Positions 34,632 to 42,952 of a stretch of 64,000 bases of DNA are shown here, in pieces (position 1 is the stretch's first letter; every line of letters begins with the position of its first letter). The DNA comes from Qingrenia yutianensis (lineage in GTDB: Bacteria > Bacillota > Clostridia > UMGS1810): contig NZ_JACRTE010000004.1 of assembly GCF_014385105.1 (NCBI RefSeq), positions 197,940 to 261,939 on the forward strand, written 5' to 3'. The position numbers and the translations under genes are program-made. The notes under the pieces are model-generated. The model was not told the origin of the DNA. It saw only the letters and a program-made list of their open reading frames with translations, and searched no databases.

Positions 34632-35567
34632 TTATATACTGCCGATTATTTTTATAATTTCATCTTTCACAAGCCCGTCGGGAGAATAAACAGAATATGC
34701 CGACGCGCCGTTTTTGAACACCGCAATGTTTATTTTTTCGCCGCTGCCTTTCAAAACCGCCGTAATGCCGTTTATATCGGTATTTTCAACGCGCTCGTAT
34801 GTTTCGTAAACACCGCTGATGTCGTCGCTTTCGCTTTTTTCTGTGCGGAAAACTATTTCACTTTCGCTGTTTGAATATGTGATGTCGGCGCGCGTGCCGA
34901 AAATAAGCGAAATGCTGTCAAGTTTGTATCCGCTCGGAAGATACGACGGCGTATTTACCGCATAACCAAGCTTTTTTTCAAGCGTCTGAATATCGGAAAT
35001 CTCCTCATACGGATTTCCGCCGAGAGTCGGGGGATCGTATTCGTCATTCGGATTTTGTTCATTTTCACCGTTCGGATTTTGTTCGCCCTCACCTCCCGGC
35101 AACTGCAAAAAAGGCGGATTTTCGCCTGTCGGTCCGTCGGCCGGCGCGGAAATTTCCGTGTTGCCCTTAATGTCGCTTTGTGTCGGCAAGTTTTCCTCCG
35201 GTGTTGTTAAATCCGTCCTACCCGAAGGCTTTGGCACGTCGGACGGAGTGTTTTTTTCGTCGGACGGCTTGTTTTCGTCCTTTCCGGTCGGATTTTCGCT
35301 CGGTTTGTAAATTTCGGTCTGCGGTGTGCTCGGTTTTTGCAAAGGATTTATCGGAAAATAATTTTTCATCACCGAAAAACCGCCCAAAAGAAGTGCAAAA
35401 CACGCCGCCGCGCCTGCAAATGTGCGAAGATAAAATATTTTTGTGTCGGAATTTTTGAATTTTTGTTTTTTGTCCGCCGAAACCATATCGGAGATGATTT
35501 TTTCTTTCAGAGAGTCTGACAAAACGATTTTGTCCATTGCTTTTTTGTATTGTTTACTCAAAATCAT
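34632..35567 (-). CDS. Anti-sigma-factor-like membrane protein with DUF4367-type domain
   Basis: 311 residues with AAGGAGG just upstream. A cytoplasmic N-terminus (about 1-47), one membrane helix (about 48-68), a long Pro/Glu/Asn-rich extracytoplasmic linker (about 75-190, with repeats of GENEQNPN type), and a C-terminal domain PSYLPSGYKLDSISLIFG that resembles the end of the neighbouring 36.1-kb protein. It overlaps the ECF sigma gene by 14 bases, the usual place for the cognate anti-sigma factor. That sigma gene is interrupted, so its partner may be lost. Confidence 0.7.
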   Translation of the reverse strand: MILSKQYKKAMDKIVLSDSLKEKIISDMVSADKKQKFKNSDTKIFYLRTFAGAAACFALLLGGFSVMKNYFPINPLQKPSTPQTEIYKPSENPTGKDENKPSDEKNTPSDVPKPSGRTDLTTPEENLPTQSDIKGNTEISAPADGPTGENPPFLQLPGGEGEQNPNGENEQNPNDEYDPPTLGGNPYEEISDIQTLEKKLGYAVNTPSYLPSGYKLDSISLIFGTRADITYSNSESEIVFRTEKSESDDISGVYETYERVENTDINGITAVLKGSGEKINIAVFKNGASAYSVYSPDGLVKDEIIKIIGSI

Positions 35568-36039
35568 AATCCTCCTTCAGCATTTCTTTTAATTTTTTGC
35601 GCGCACGCATAAGATACGTCCGCACCGCGGTGTCGGTTTTGCCCGTGATATGCGCTATTTCGGCGCTCTTATATCCCTCGTAGTAATACATATAAACTGC
35701 AATTCTTTCCTTTTCGGGGAGCGACATTACCGCCTTTAACACCTCGGAATTTGTGTCGTATTCGTCGTAAAACGGCATTTCGCAAATGGTGTCAATCGAG
35801 CGTTTGCTGCGCTGTCAAAACGATTTTAATTTGTTTTTGCAAACGTTTACGGCGGAGCGGATAAGCCAATTTCGGCAGTGATTTTCGTCGGTCCACTGCG
35901 GTGATTTTTCAATTACGCGCATAAAAATCTCCTGCACTGCGTCCTCTGCGTCCGCCCTGCTTTTTAAATATGTATATGAAATTTTCAAAAGCATATCGCC
36001 GTATTTTTCAACCAGCCTTGTTATCTGCGCCGTTTCCAA
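35554..36039 (-). pseudogene. ECF sigma factor interrupted by an in-frame TGA
   Basis: Two halves in the same frame: 36039-35815 holds region 2 (LVEKYGDMLLKISYTYLKSRADAEDAVQEIF, from a TTG start with GGGAGTG), and 35778-35554 holds region 4 (LPEKERIAVYMYYYEGYKSAEIAHITG). Between them lie one TGA (35817-35815) and twelve sense codons. Homologues often have Trp here (KSFWxR), so a TGG-to-TGA change is the simplest explanation. Other genes here end in TGA, so TGA is not recoded. Without readthrough, neither half should work; an assembly error is the alternative. Confidence 0.8.
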
Positions 36040-36077
36040 AAGAATATCACTCCCGTGAAAAATTTTGCCGATAAATT

Positions 36078-37000
36078 TTATTTAACGCTTGCGATAATAT
36101 CCGAAGCGTCTTTTTCCGAAATCACCGTGTCGGCATAAACCGAGAAAGTAAGACCGTCCTTTGTCCATACCGCGCCCGACGTTTCGACGTTTTCGCGGTA
36201 TTTTGCGTCTGTTCCGTTTACGCTTACGGTTTTTGTGTTTTTATACACGTTGTAGTCACCGCTGATGTCATCACTGCCCTTTGCAGCGCGGAAAACTATC
36301 TCGTTTTTGCCGTTTTTATAAAAAATCTGAAGTGTTTCGCCTGCGATTGTGCCGACGTAATCAATTTTGTATCCGTCGGGAACAAATGTCGGAACGGGTG
36401 CGTCAAACGAAAGAGTATTTTTAGCCTCGTCAACCGTTTTATATTCAACAAGCGGATTGGGAATTTGCACCGCGTTATTATCGTTTGCGCCTGCTTTTGT
36501 AAAGCTTGCGTACTGACCGACCGAGCTGAAATCGTATCCCATAAGCTCGAACATTTTCGCGGGGACATACGTTGTGTCATCAATAATCTTGGTGCAGTGC
36601 CGTAGGTTTGCGGTGCGGTCATTCCAACAGCGTCTTTAATTTTTGTAACGCCGAAATAGCTGTCAACGCCTATTTCGAGAACAACCTCCCATTCGTCGTT
36701 GTTTACCGAAACGGAATTGTCCGCCTCGTTCCAGTCAACCTTGTAACCCATTTTTTCGGCAACCGCGCGGAGGGGAACAAGCGTGTTGTCATTTTCGGTA
36801 TACATATACTGCGAAACGTTGAGTTTGCTCAAATCAACCGCGTTTCCGTCAACCGAAATCTGCGGAACGCCGACGATTGTTTCCTCCGCAGACGGTGCGG
36901 AACTTATCAGCACAGGCAGGTCTGTGTCTGCCGCAAATGCGGACGACGAACCGAATACCATAGCCGCCAAAAGTACAGATGATACAAATTTCTTTTTCAT
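36078..37000 (-). pseudogene. Secreted stalk-domain / DUF4367-type protein, frameshifted
   Basis: Signal peptide MKKKFVSSVLLAAMVFGSSSAFA, then a copper-amine-oxidase N-terminal-like (stalk) domain with NTLVPLRAVAEKMGYKVDW. The frame breaks near 36588-36592, where one A appears missing (CCAAGATT for an expected CCAAAGATT). After the shift the expected IIDDTTYVPAKMFELMGYDF resumes in another frame and continues to the stop at 36078 with a domain (VPDGYKIDYVGTIAGETLQI) like that of the anti-sigma-like protein. The intact product would be about 307 residues. It heads the ECF sigma cluster. Confidence 0.78.
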
Positions 37001-37153
37001 AACGCATTTCTCCTTTTAAGTCATATTTGATTGGGATTTTTTGTTTGAGTTTTTTGTCTTTTTGAGGTCCTCACTTGTATAACAACTCAAAAGGGTGAAA
37101 TGTTGCACTGTTTTTATAATTTTATCATAAATTTTTTTAAAAAGCAAAAATAT

Positions 37154-37182
37154 TTGACAAAATTATGCTTTTGTGTTTTAAT
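37154..37182 (+). promoter_or_regulatory. Promoter of the ABC exporter gene
   Basis: TTGACA (37154-37159), 17-nt spacer, TTTAAT (37177-37182). Confidence 0.75.
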
Positions 37183-37216
37183 TTATATAAGAAAAAATTT
37201 TTGAGGTAAAACAAAA

Positions 37217-38980
37217 ATGGATGACAAAAAATATTCAACAAGCGAGCTTATAAGGCGGTTTCTGCCGTATTTTAAGCCGTACAGAAAAACGCTTTATTTC
37301 GACCTTTTCTGCGCATTTTTAACAACGGTGTGCGAAATCGTTCTTCCTATGATAATCCGAAAAATCACCAACACTGCGATTGAGGACGTCACGCTTCTTA
37401 CCGTGCGAATGGTGCTGTCGCTGGCGCTTTTGTATTTTGTTTTGCGAATTATCGACACTTTTGCAAACTATTATATGTCGAACACGGGTCACGTTATGGG
37501 CGCGAAAATCGAAACGGATATGCGTTCGAGCGCGTATTCGCATTTGCAGAAGCTTTCGGAAACGTATTTCAACAATACAAAAGTCGGTCAGATTATGGGG
37601 CGCATAACCAGCGACCTTTTCGACATCACCGAGTTTTCGCATCACTGTCCCGAAGAATTTTTCATCGCGGCGGTAAAAATCACCGTGTCGTTTATAATTT
37701 TGTCGCGCATAAATCTTGCGCTCACGGTTATGGTTTTTGCGTTCGTGCCGATTATGACTGTTGTGTGCCGTGCCATAAACAAAAAAATGCGCGCCGCGTT
37801 CAAAAGACAGAGGTATCTTATCGGCGAGCTTAACGCGAGCATTGAGGACACTCTCCTTGGTCAGCGCGTTGTAAAGGCGTTTGCAAACGAGGAAATGGAA
37901 ATCGGTAAATTTGAGGTCGGCAACAAGGATTTTCTCAATATAAAAAAGCATTGCTACAATCTTATGGGACTTTTCAACACGTCAACAAGGGTGTTTGACG
38001 GGCTTATGTATCTCACGGTAATTCTCGGCGGAGGTCTGTTTTTGGTTTACCGCAAAATTCTGCCGGGCGATATGGTTGCGTATGTTATGTACGTTTCAAC
38101 GCTCATTGCCACAATCCGCAGAATTATCGAGTTTGCCGAGCAGTTTCAGCGCGGTATGACGGGTATTGAAAGGTTTTTGGAAATTATGGACGCGGATATT
38201 GATATTTTCGACGAACCGGGCGCGAAAGACATTGTTTCGCCCAAGGGAAATATCGTGTTCGACAACGTAAGCTTTGAATATCCCGACGACCACAACAAGG
38301 TGCTGAAAAACTTAAATCTTTCCATTAAATCGGGCGAAAAAATCGCAATCGTCGGACCGTCTGGCGGAGGAAAAACCACGCTTTGCAATCTTATTCCGCG
38401 TTTTTACGACGCGACAAGCGGAAAAATTACCATAGACGGCGAAGACATACGCAAAATAACGCTGAAATCGTTAAGGCAGAACATCGGCATCGTTCAGCAG
38501 GACGTTTACATTTTTTCGGGCACGATTTTTGAAAATATCGCCTACGGAAAGATAGGCGCGACGCTTGATGAGGTGAAAGAAGCGGCGAAAAAAGCCGGCG
38601 CGGACGAGTTTATAAAAGAACTTAAAGACGGCTACAACACGTACGTCGGCGAGCGCGGTGTTAAGCTTTCGGGCGGTCAGAAGCAGAGGATAAGCATAGC
38701 GCGCGTGTTTTTGAAAAATCCGCCGATAATCATACTCGACGAGGCGACCAGCGCGCTGGACAACGAGAGTGAATACGAGGTTGCAAAGTCGCTCGGTGCT
38801 CTTGCAAAGGGAAGAACGACGCTCACAATCGCGCACAGGCTGTCGAGCATAAAAAATTCCGACAGAATTTTGGTGCTCACAAACGACGGCATTTCCGAGG
38901 AGGGCACGCACGACACACTTATGGCAAAAAAGGGAATTTATTACAATTTTTATATGCGCGCAAACGAGATAAAAGTGTGA
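37217..38980 (+). CDS. ABC transporter, fused permease/ATPase (exporter type)
   Basis: 587 residues. Six membrane segments in the first 320 residues (exporter fold), then the ATPase: Walker A GPSGGGKTT, Q-loop IGIVQQDVYIFSG, signature LSGGQKQR, Walker B PPIIILDEATSALD, H-loop IAHR. A half-transporter that would form a homodimer, since no second ABC gene is adjacent. MsbA/LmrA-like proteins export lipids or drugs; the substrate cannot be assigned. The SpoVB-like flippase follows after 61 bases, possibly in the same unit. Confidence 0.93.
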   Translation: MDDKKYSTSELIRRFLPYFKPYRKTLYFDLFCAFLTTVCEIVLPMIIRKITNTAIEDVTLLTVRMVLSLALLYFVLRIIDTFANYYMSNTGHVMGAKIETDMRSSAYSHLQKLSETYFNNTKVGQIMGRITSDLFDITEFSHHCPEEFFIAAVKITVSFIILSRINLALTVMVFAFVPIMTVVCRAINKKMRAAFKRQRYLIGELNASIEDTLLGQRVVKAFANEEMEIGKFEVGNKDFLNIKKHCYNLMGLFNTSTRVFDGLMYLTVILGGGLFLVYRKILPGDMVAYVMYVSTLIATIRRIIEFAEQFQRGMTGIERFLEIMDADIDIFDEPGAKDIVSPKGNIVFDNVSFEYPDDHNKVLKNLNLSIKSGEKIAIVGPSGGGKTTLCNLIPRFYDATSGKITIDGEDIRKITLKSLRQNIGIVQQDVYIFSGTIFENIAYGKIGATLDEVKEAAKKAGADEFIKELKDGYNTYVGERGVKLSGGQKQRISIARVFLKNPPIIILDEATSALDNESEYEVAKSLGALAKGRTTLTIAHRLSSIKNSDRILVLTNDGISEEGTHDTLMAKKGIYYNFYMRANEIKV

Positions 38981-39041
38981 TGACATTATTCCTCCGAAGT
39001 TTTCATATATTTTTATATAAGAAAATTTCGGGGGATTTTTT

Positions 39042-40553
39042 GTGACAAAAAAGCGTTTTTTGCTGAATACATTGCTTATTTCGGGTACGTCCGCGCTCCT
39101 TAAATGCGCAGGACTTTTTTTCAGAGTTTACCTTTCAAACACAATCGGCGCGGAGGGAATGGGGCTTTATCAGCTCATTTTTTCGCTCTACGTTTTTCTC
39201 ATTTCGCTAACAAGCGCAGGGGTGAGCCTTGCCGTCACGCGCGTTGTGTCTGAGCAGAGAGGCGCGGACGCATTGGGCGCAAAACGTCAGGTGACGTCGT
39301 GCGCGCTGATGTACGTTTTCTGCACATTTTTAGTAATTCTTACGGTTATGAGCCTTTTTGCGGAGGAAATCTGCACGCATTTTTTAAACGACGCGCGGTG
39401 CACCGAAAGTATAAGAATACTTACCTACAGCCTTTTATTTATCGGATTTTCCGCGGTTTTTAAAGGATATTTCACCGCCGAGGGCAAGGCGTATCACATT
39501 TCAAATTCGCAGATTTTAGAGGATTTTGTAAAAATTTTCACGGTGGTTTTTGTGTTCACAAAATTCGGCGTGTACGACATAACATTTGCGTGCCGTGTGA
39601 TTATGCGTTCCATTGTGCTTGCGGAAATGTGTTCGTGCCTGTTTTTGTTTTTGTTCTATAAAAGAAATGTGCGAAACGTCAGAAAAACGCATAAACCGCA
39701 CGTTTCACGGCGGTTTCTCGCCACGGTTTCCGCAGTGTCGCTGGGCGGAATTATAACGTCGTTTTTGCACACCGCAGAAAATGTGCTGATACCGTCGGGG
39801 CTTTTAAAATACGGAAATTCCGCAAAAAACGCGCTGTCGCTGTACGGTATGCTCCGCGGTATGGCAATGCCGGTTTTGCTTTTCCCGTCGTCGGTAATCG
39901 GCGCGTTTTCAATGCTTCTCGTCCCCGAAATCACGCGCGCCGACGCGTGCGGTGAGAAAAAGAAAATCAACTACACAATCTACCGCGTTTTTCAGTTTAC
40001 GTTTGTTTGCGCAATTTTCATTTCGGGCGTTTTTATCGCGTATTCCGACGAAATTTCGCTTTTGATTTATAAAAACGCAGAGGTTGGGAAAATTATAAAA
40101 ATTCTCGCGCCGTATTTGCCGTTTATGTATGCCGATGGAGTGATTTTTGCCTTGCTTGCAGGGCTTGATATGCAAAAACAGGCTCTTGCAATCACCGCCG
40201 CCGATTCGCTTATGCGTGTGATAATGATATATTTTCTCGTGCCTAAATTCGGATTTTCGGGAATTGTCGCAACGCTCTATGCGAGCAATCTCTCGACGCC
40301 GATTTTCGGAAGTTTTGCGCTTTTTAAGCGTACGGGCGCACGGGTGAGTGTTTTTAAATTCGTGCTTTTGCCGAGCCTCGCGGTGATGTGTTCCACCGCG
40401 CTTGCAGGCGTACTTTCGGGCGCAAATCTTATGATAGGAATTTTCCTTTCAGGTGTGCTGTATCTCGTTTTTGTGCGCGCGTCAAACGTTTTGTCGCACG
40501 AGGATATGATGTGGCTGATGAGCAGTGTTAAGCTTAATAAAAAGAAAAAATAA
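39042..40553 (+). CDS. SpoVB/polysaccharide-type flippase (MOP superfamily)
   Basis: 503 residues, GTG start with CGGGGGA upstream, about 14 membrane segments. The start (NTLLISGTSALLKCAGLFFR), VYLSNTIGAEGMGLYQLIF and FKGYFTAEGKAY are typical of SpoVB/YtgP lipid II or polysaccharide flippases. SpoVB acts in spore cortex synthesis in Bacillus; paralogues move other undecaprenyl-linked sugars. Role in sporulation is likely but not certain. Confidence 0.88.
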   Translation: MTKKRFLLNTLLISGTSALLKCAGLFFRVYLSNTIGAEGMGLYQLIFSLYVFLISLTSAGVSLAVTRVVSEQRGADALGAKRQVTSCALMYVFCTFLVILTVMSLFAEEICTHFLNDARCTESIRILTYSLLFIGFSAVFKGYFTAEGKAYHISNSQILEDFVKIFTVVFVFTKFGVYDITFACRVIMRSIVLAEMCSCLFLFLFYKRNVRNVRKTHKPHVSRRFLATVSAVSLGGIITSFLHTAENVLIPSGLLKYGNSAKNALSLYGMLRGMAMPVLLFPSSVIGAFSMLLVPEITRADACGEKKKINYTIYRVFQFTFVCAIFISGVFIAYSDEISLLIYKNAEVGKIIKILAPYLPFMYADGVIFALLAGLDMQKQALAITAADSLMRVIMIYFLVPKFGFSGIVATLYASNLSTPIFGSFALFKRTGARVSVFKFVLLPSLAVMCSTALAGVLSGANLMIGIFLSGVLYLVFVRASNVLSHEDMMWLMSSVKLNKKKK

Positions 40554-40705
40554 AACTCATTTATGTAACACAGTCCGGCAGTGAGCCGTGAATGAATGCG
40601 CTTGCAAGCAAATAGCCGACGTGAACGTGACTTTTTGCGGAAGAGGAGGATTTGCTCCGATGTGAAACTTACACCTAATTTTAATACAATGATTTCAAAC
40701 GGTGC

Positions 40706-40754
40706 ATTTACTTTCAAGAAAGGTTTCATGCCGGAACTTTTCTTGAAAGTAAAT
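40706..40754. repeat. 16-bp perfect inverted repeat / long hairpin
   Basis: ATTTACTTTCAAGAAA (40706-40721) and its exact complement (40739-40754) flank a 17-nt loop that can itself pair in part (GTTTC/GGAAC). It sits at the border between the native sequence behind the flippase gene and the AT-rich restriction cassette, so it may be a terminator for both sides or a trace of insertion. The rest of 40554-40705 has a GCTTGCAAGC palindrome and otherwise nothing I recognise. Confidence 0.6.
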
Positions 40755-40772
40755 AGAATGTGTGAATGATTG

Positions 40773-41381
40773 TTAATCCAAATACTTCTTTAATTTTTTC
40801 TCAAAATGCATAACTAAGTCTTCACCCGTCATATTTGGCCTCCACATGAAGTAATTGTTTTCATATTTATCAAACCAAAAGGCAATTTCTCTGTTTCGTT
40901 TTGGATCTCTAGTAATATCGCCTTCAAAAACGACCCAAAACGGAAGAGTATCATCACTGTCAATACCACCAATTTCTCGATATGCTTTTAACAGACCCGG
41001 TGTAAAAAGTTTACATAATCTTTCGTGTGCATTTCCTCGGCCTGCACTAGGATTTTTCCCTTCTACCCAGCCATCCTGCCGCTTGATTTCGCCAAACAAT
41101 ATTTTCTTTGTTTTTGTATTTTCAATCGCAAAATCAGGAGAAACACCCCATTTAGTTTTCGTAAGATCAAGTGTAGGATTATAAATTTGTTCAATTATAT
41201 TTTGTGGCAACATAACTTTAGCATATAAATTCTTCAAATGTTTAGGTTTTTTATGCAATATGTATTCTGTACCCTTAAAGTAATCGCTAAAAACATCGTA
41301 TAAATTCGTTTCGGCCTGTAAAGCTTTGAGCCCACCCTGTTGCTGCCAATTTTTTCTCCCGCTTAACGCCTTTTTCCCCAT
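40773..41381 (-). CDS. Type II restriction endonuclease, MunI-like
   Basis: 202 residues, the length of MunI, and closely similar in remembered segments (PKHLKNLYA, WGVSPDFAIENT, GEIKRQDGWVEGK, AGRGNAHER). Catalytic residues of the PD-(D/E)xK fold fall at D83, E98 and K100, the same numbers as in MunI. It should cut CAATTG. The gene follows the controller gene by one base and has AGGGGG upstream. The cassette is AT-rich with codon use unlike its neighbours, indicating transfer. Predicted specificity depends on family similarity recalled from memory. Confidence 0.92.
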   Translation of the reverse strand: MGKKALSGRKNWQQQGGLKALQAETNLYDVFSDYFKGTEYILHKKPKHLKNLYAKVMLPQNIIEQIYNPTLDLTKTKWGVSPDFAIENTKTKKILFGEIKRQDGWVEGKNPSAGRGNAHERLCKLFTPGLLKAYREIGGIDSDDTLPFWVVFEGDITRDPKRNREIAFWFDKYENNYFMWRPNMTGEDLVMHFEKKLKKYLD

Positions 41382-41382
41382 A

Positions 41383-41589
41383 TTATAACCCCCTAAATAA
41401 TTCTTCTAACGGAACATTTAAGCCTCGTGCAATTTTTGATATATTTTCTATTGAGATGTTGCGTTTTCCGGATTCTACAGATGCAAAATATGTTCTATCC
41501 ATATCTATTAACAGTGCAAATTTTTCTTGACTCAACCCGCTTTGTTTTCTCAATTTTTGAACTCTTTTTCCAAAGTTCTCTTTAATCAT
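41383..41589 (-). CDS. Restriction-modification controller (C) protein
   Basis: 68 residues from the ATG at 41589, which has GAGGTGAGG upstream. A single XRE-type HTH fills the protein: VQKLRKQSGLSQEKFALLID, then MDRTYFASVESGKRN. C proteins bind a C-box ahead of their own gene, first activating then repressing C and R, so that methylation precedes cutting. The C-to-R order and the divergent methylase fit this. Confidence 0.9.
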   Translation of the reverse strand: MIKENFGKRVQKLRKQSGLSQEKFALLIDMDRTYFASVESGKRNISIENISKIARGLNVPLEELFRGL

Positions 41590-41616
41590 ACTAAACCTCA
41601 CCTCTACAAACAGAAT

Positions 41617-41656
41617 TCTATACTAAATATTGCTTTTAAGTCAACTGACTATAAGT
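41617..41656 (-). promoter_or_regulatory. C-R promoter with C-box
   Basis: -35 TTGACT (41644-41639), 16-nt spacer, -10 TATAGA (41622-41617). ACTTATAGTC-AGTT-GACTTAAAAG on the minus strand (41656 down to about 41634) resembles C-boxes (GACT-N3-AGTC type) and overlaps the -35, the position from which C proteins activate and then repress. Confidence 0.6.
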
Positions 41657-41665
41657 AACAAATGC

Positions 41666-41694
41666 TTGACAATATCAATCAGTTATGTTACAAT
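41666..41694 (+). promoter_or_regulatory. Methyltransferase promoter
   Basis: TTGACA (41666-41671), 17-nt spacer, TACAAT (41689-41694), divergent from the C-R promoter. Its strong consensus suits early expression of the protective methylase. Confidence 0.85.
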
Positions 41695-41716
41695 ATTCAT
41701 CGGTAGGTGAGCGTTT

Positions 41717-42445
41717 ATGAGCGATTTAAACAAATCTATGGCTAGCGGGTATTCCAAATACAATCCAGAGGCAAAAAAACGGAAAAAGAATAATCCCTTA
41801 GATGAGTTATATCCTCTATTGCCCGACAAAAAATATCAAGTTATATACGCTGACCCTCCGTGGGACTATGGCGGGAAGATGCAGTATGATAAAACTTGTA
41901 TTAAAACAGAAAATATTGGATTTGAAAGAAATATTTTTATAAGTTCTGCAAGCTTTAAGTACCCTACGGTTAAGCTTAATGATCTCAAAAAATTAAATGT
42001 TCCATCCATTGCTGATGATGATTGCATTTTATTTATGTGGACAACAGGTCCTCAGTTTGCAAATTCAATAGAATTGGGTGAAAGTTGGGGATTTGAATAC
42101 AAAACTGTTGCGTTTGTTTGGGATAAACAAGTTCATAATCCCGGCAGATATACATTATCTCAAACCGAATTTGTGCTCGCATTTAAAAAAGGAAAATTTC
42201 CTGCACCTCGTGGAGCAAGAAATGTTAGACAATTAGTTTCTGTTCATCGTGGGAAGCATAGTGAGAAACCGGAAATTGTAATTGATGGTATTACTAAAAT
42301 GTTTCCGGAACAATCAAAAATTGAATTATTTGCCCGAAAAAACTATTATGGGTGGGATAATTGGGGATTGGAAATTCCGAATAAAAAAATAGAAATTTTG
42401 TCGAATAAGGAAACAGAAGAAAATATACAGTTCTCGCTTATATAA
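41717..42445 (+). CDS. Type II adenine-specific DNA methyltransferase, MunI-like (MT-A70 family)
   Basis: 242 residues. The catalytic motif DPPW is in VIYADPPWDYGG, and MT-A70 blocks TVAFVWDKQ and SKIELFARKNYYGWDNWG follow. It is expected to make N6-methyladenine in CAATTG and protect from the divergently encoded endonuclease. SD GGTAGGTGAG. AT-rich like the rest of the cassette. Confidence 0.92.
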   Translation: MSDLNKSMASGYSKYNPEAKKRKKNNPLDELYPLLPDKKYQVIYADPPWDYGGKMQYDKTCIKTENIGFERNIFISSASFKYPTVKLNDLKKLNVPSIADDDCILFMWTTGPQFANSIELGESWGFEYKTVAFVWDKQVHNPGRYTLSQTEFVLAFKKGKFPAPRGARNVRQLVSVHRGKHSEKPEIVIDGITKMFPEQSKIELFARKNYYGWDNWGLEIPNKKIEILSNKETEENIQFSLI

Positions 42446-42594
42446 AATAATGCAATTATTTTCCGAGAAAAGTTTTATTGTGAATTATGAACTGAGAAAA
42501 AGCGTATCGCGGCAAAATTCACCTTGTAAAAATACATTTATAATCATAATGGAACTTTTCTTTTTCAGAAAATATCTTGGTATAAAGTTCTTAA

Positions 42595-42640
42595 GGCAAA
42601 AAAACAGAACCGCAGTTTTGTATCAAAATTGCGGTTCTTA
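42595..42640 (-). terminator. tRNA-Ala terminator
   Basis: AGAACCGCA/TGCGGTTCT stem (42638-42630 with 42614-42606) with extra A/T pairing inside, followed by TGTTTTTTT on the minus strand. Confidence 0.85.
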
Positions 42641-42642
42641 TT

Positions 42643-42718
42643 TGGTGGAGAATAGGGGGATCGAACCCCTGACCTCGTGATTGCGAACCACGCGCTCTCC
42701 CAGCTGAGCTAATTCCCC
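42643..42718 (-). tRNA. tRNA-Ala (anticodon CGC)
   Basis: 76 bases including encoded CCA. Acceptor GGGGAAT pairs with ATTCTCC and includes the G3:U70 wobble pair that identifies alanine tRNAs. D-loop AGCTCAGCTGGGAGAGC, anticodon loop TTCGCAA (anticodon CGC, reading GCG), T-loop GGTTCGATCC. Promoter and terminator flank it, so it is a single-gene unit. Confidence 0.96.
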
Positions 42719-42730
42719 GTAAACAGTGTT

Positions 42731-42759
42731 ATTATACATCAACTTTCGTTTTAAGTCAA
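42731..42759 (-). promoter_or_regulatory. tRNA-Ala promoter
   Basis: TTGACT (42759-42754), 17-nt spacer, TATAAT (42736-42731), ending 13 bases before the mature 5' end. Confidence 0.85.
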
Positions 42760-42887
42760 TAGTTATTTTCAAAAACTTCGCCGATTTTAAAAACTTTATG
42801 CAAATTTCAATCGTCAAACGCGCGCAACGTCTTCCGAAACAAACATTACACCTTTATTAAATAAACATTACAACTGTTTTTGTTATG

Positions 42888-42916
42888 TTGAACCTCAAAA
42901 AATTCTATGCTAAAAT
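42888..42916 (+). promoter_or_regulatory. Promoter of the secreted repeat protein
   Basis: TTGAAC (42888-42893), 17-nt spacer, TAAAAT (42911-42916). Between this and the tRNA promoter (42760-42887) I see nothing else. Confidence 0.65.
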
Positions 42917-42952
42917 CAAGCTGTAAAATTATCATTCACAAGGAGGTATAAT

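Noticed and set aside
35815..35817. TGA as selenocysteine or as a recoded Trp codon
   Set aside because: Several intact genes here end in TGA (mutL, miaA), and no SECIS-like hairpin follows; a nonsense mutation is simpler.
40554..42642. Restriction cassette as an element integrated at the tRNA-Ala 3' end
   Set aside because: No second copy of the tRNA 3' end is found between 40554 and 40773 and no integrase is present.
42450..42680. 76-residue ORF ending VENRGIEPLTS
   Set aside because: Its 3' part is the antisense of tRNA-Ala; this ending is a well-known spurious ORF over tRNA genes. No SD and no family match.
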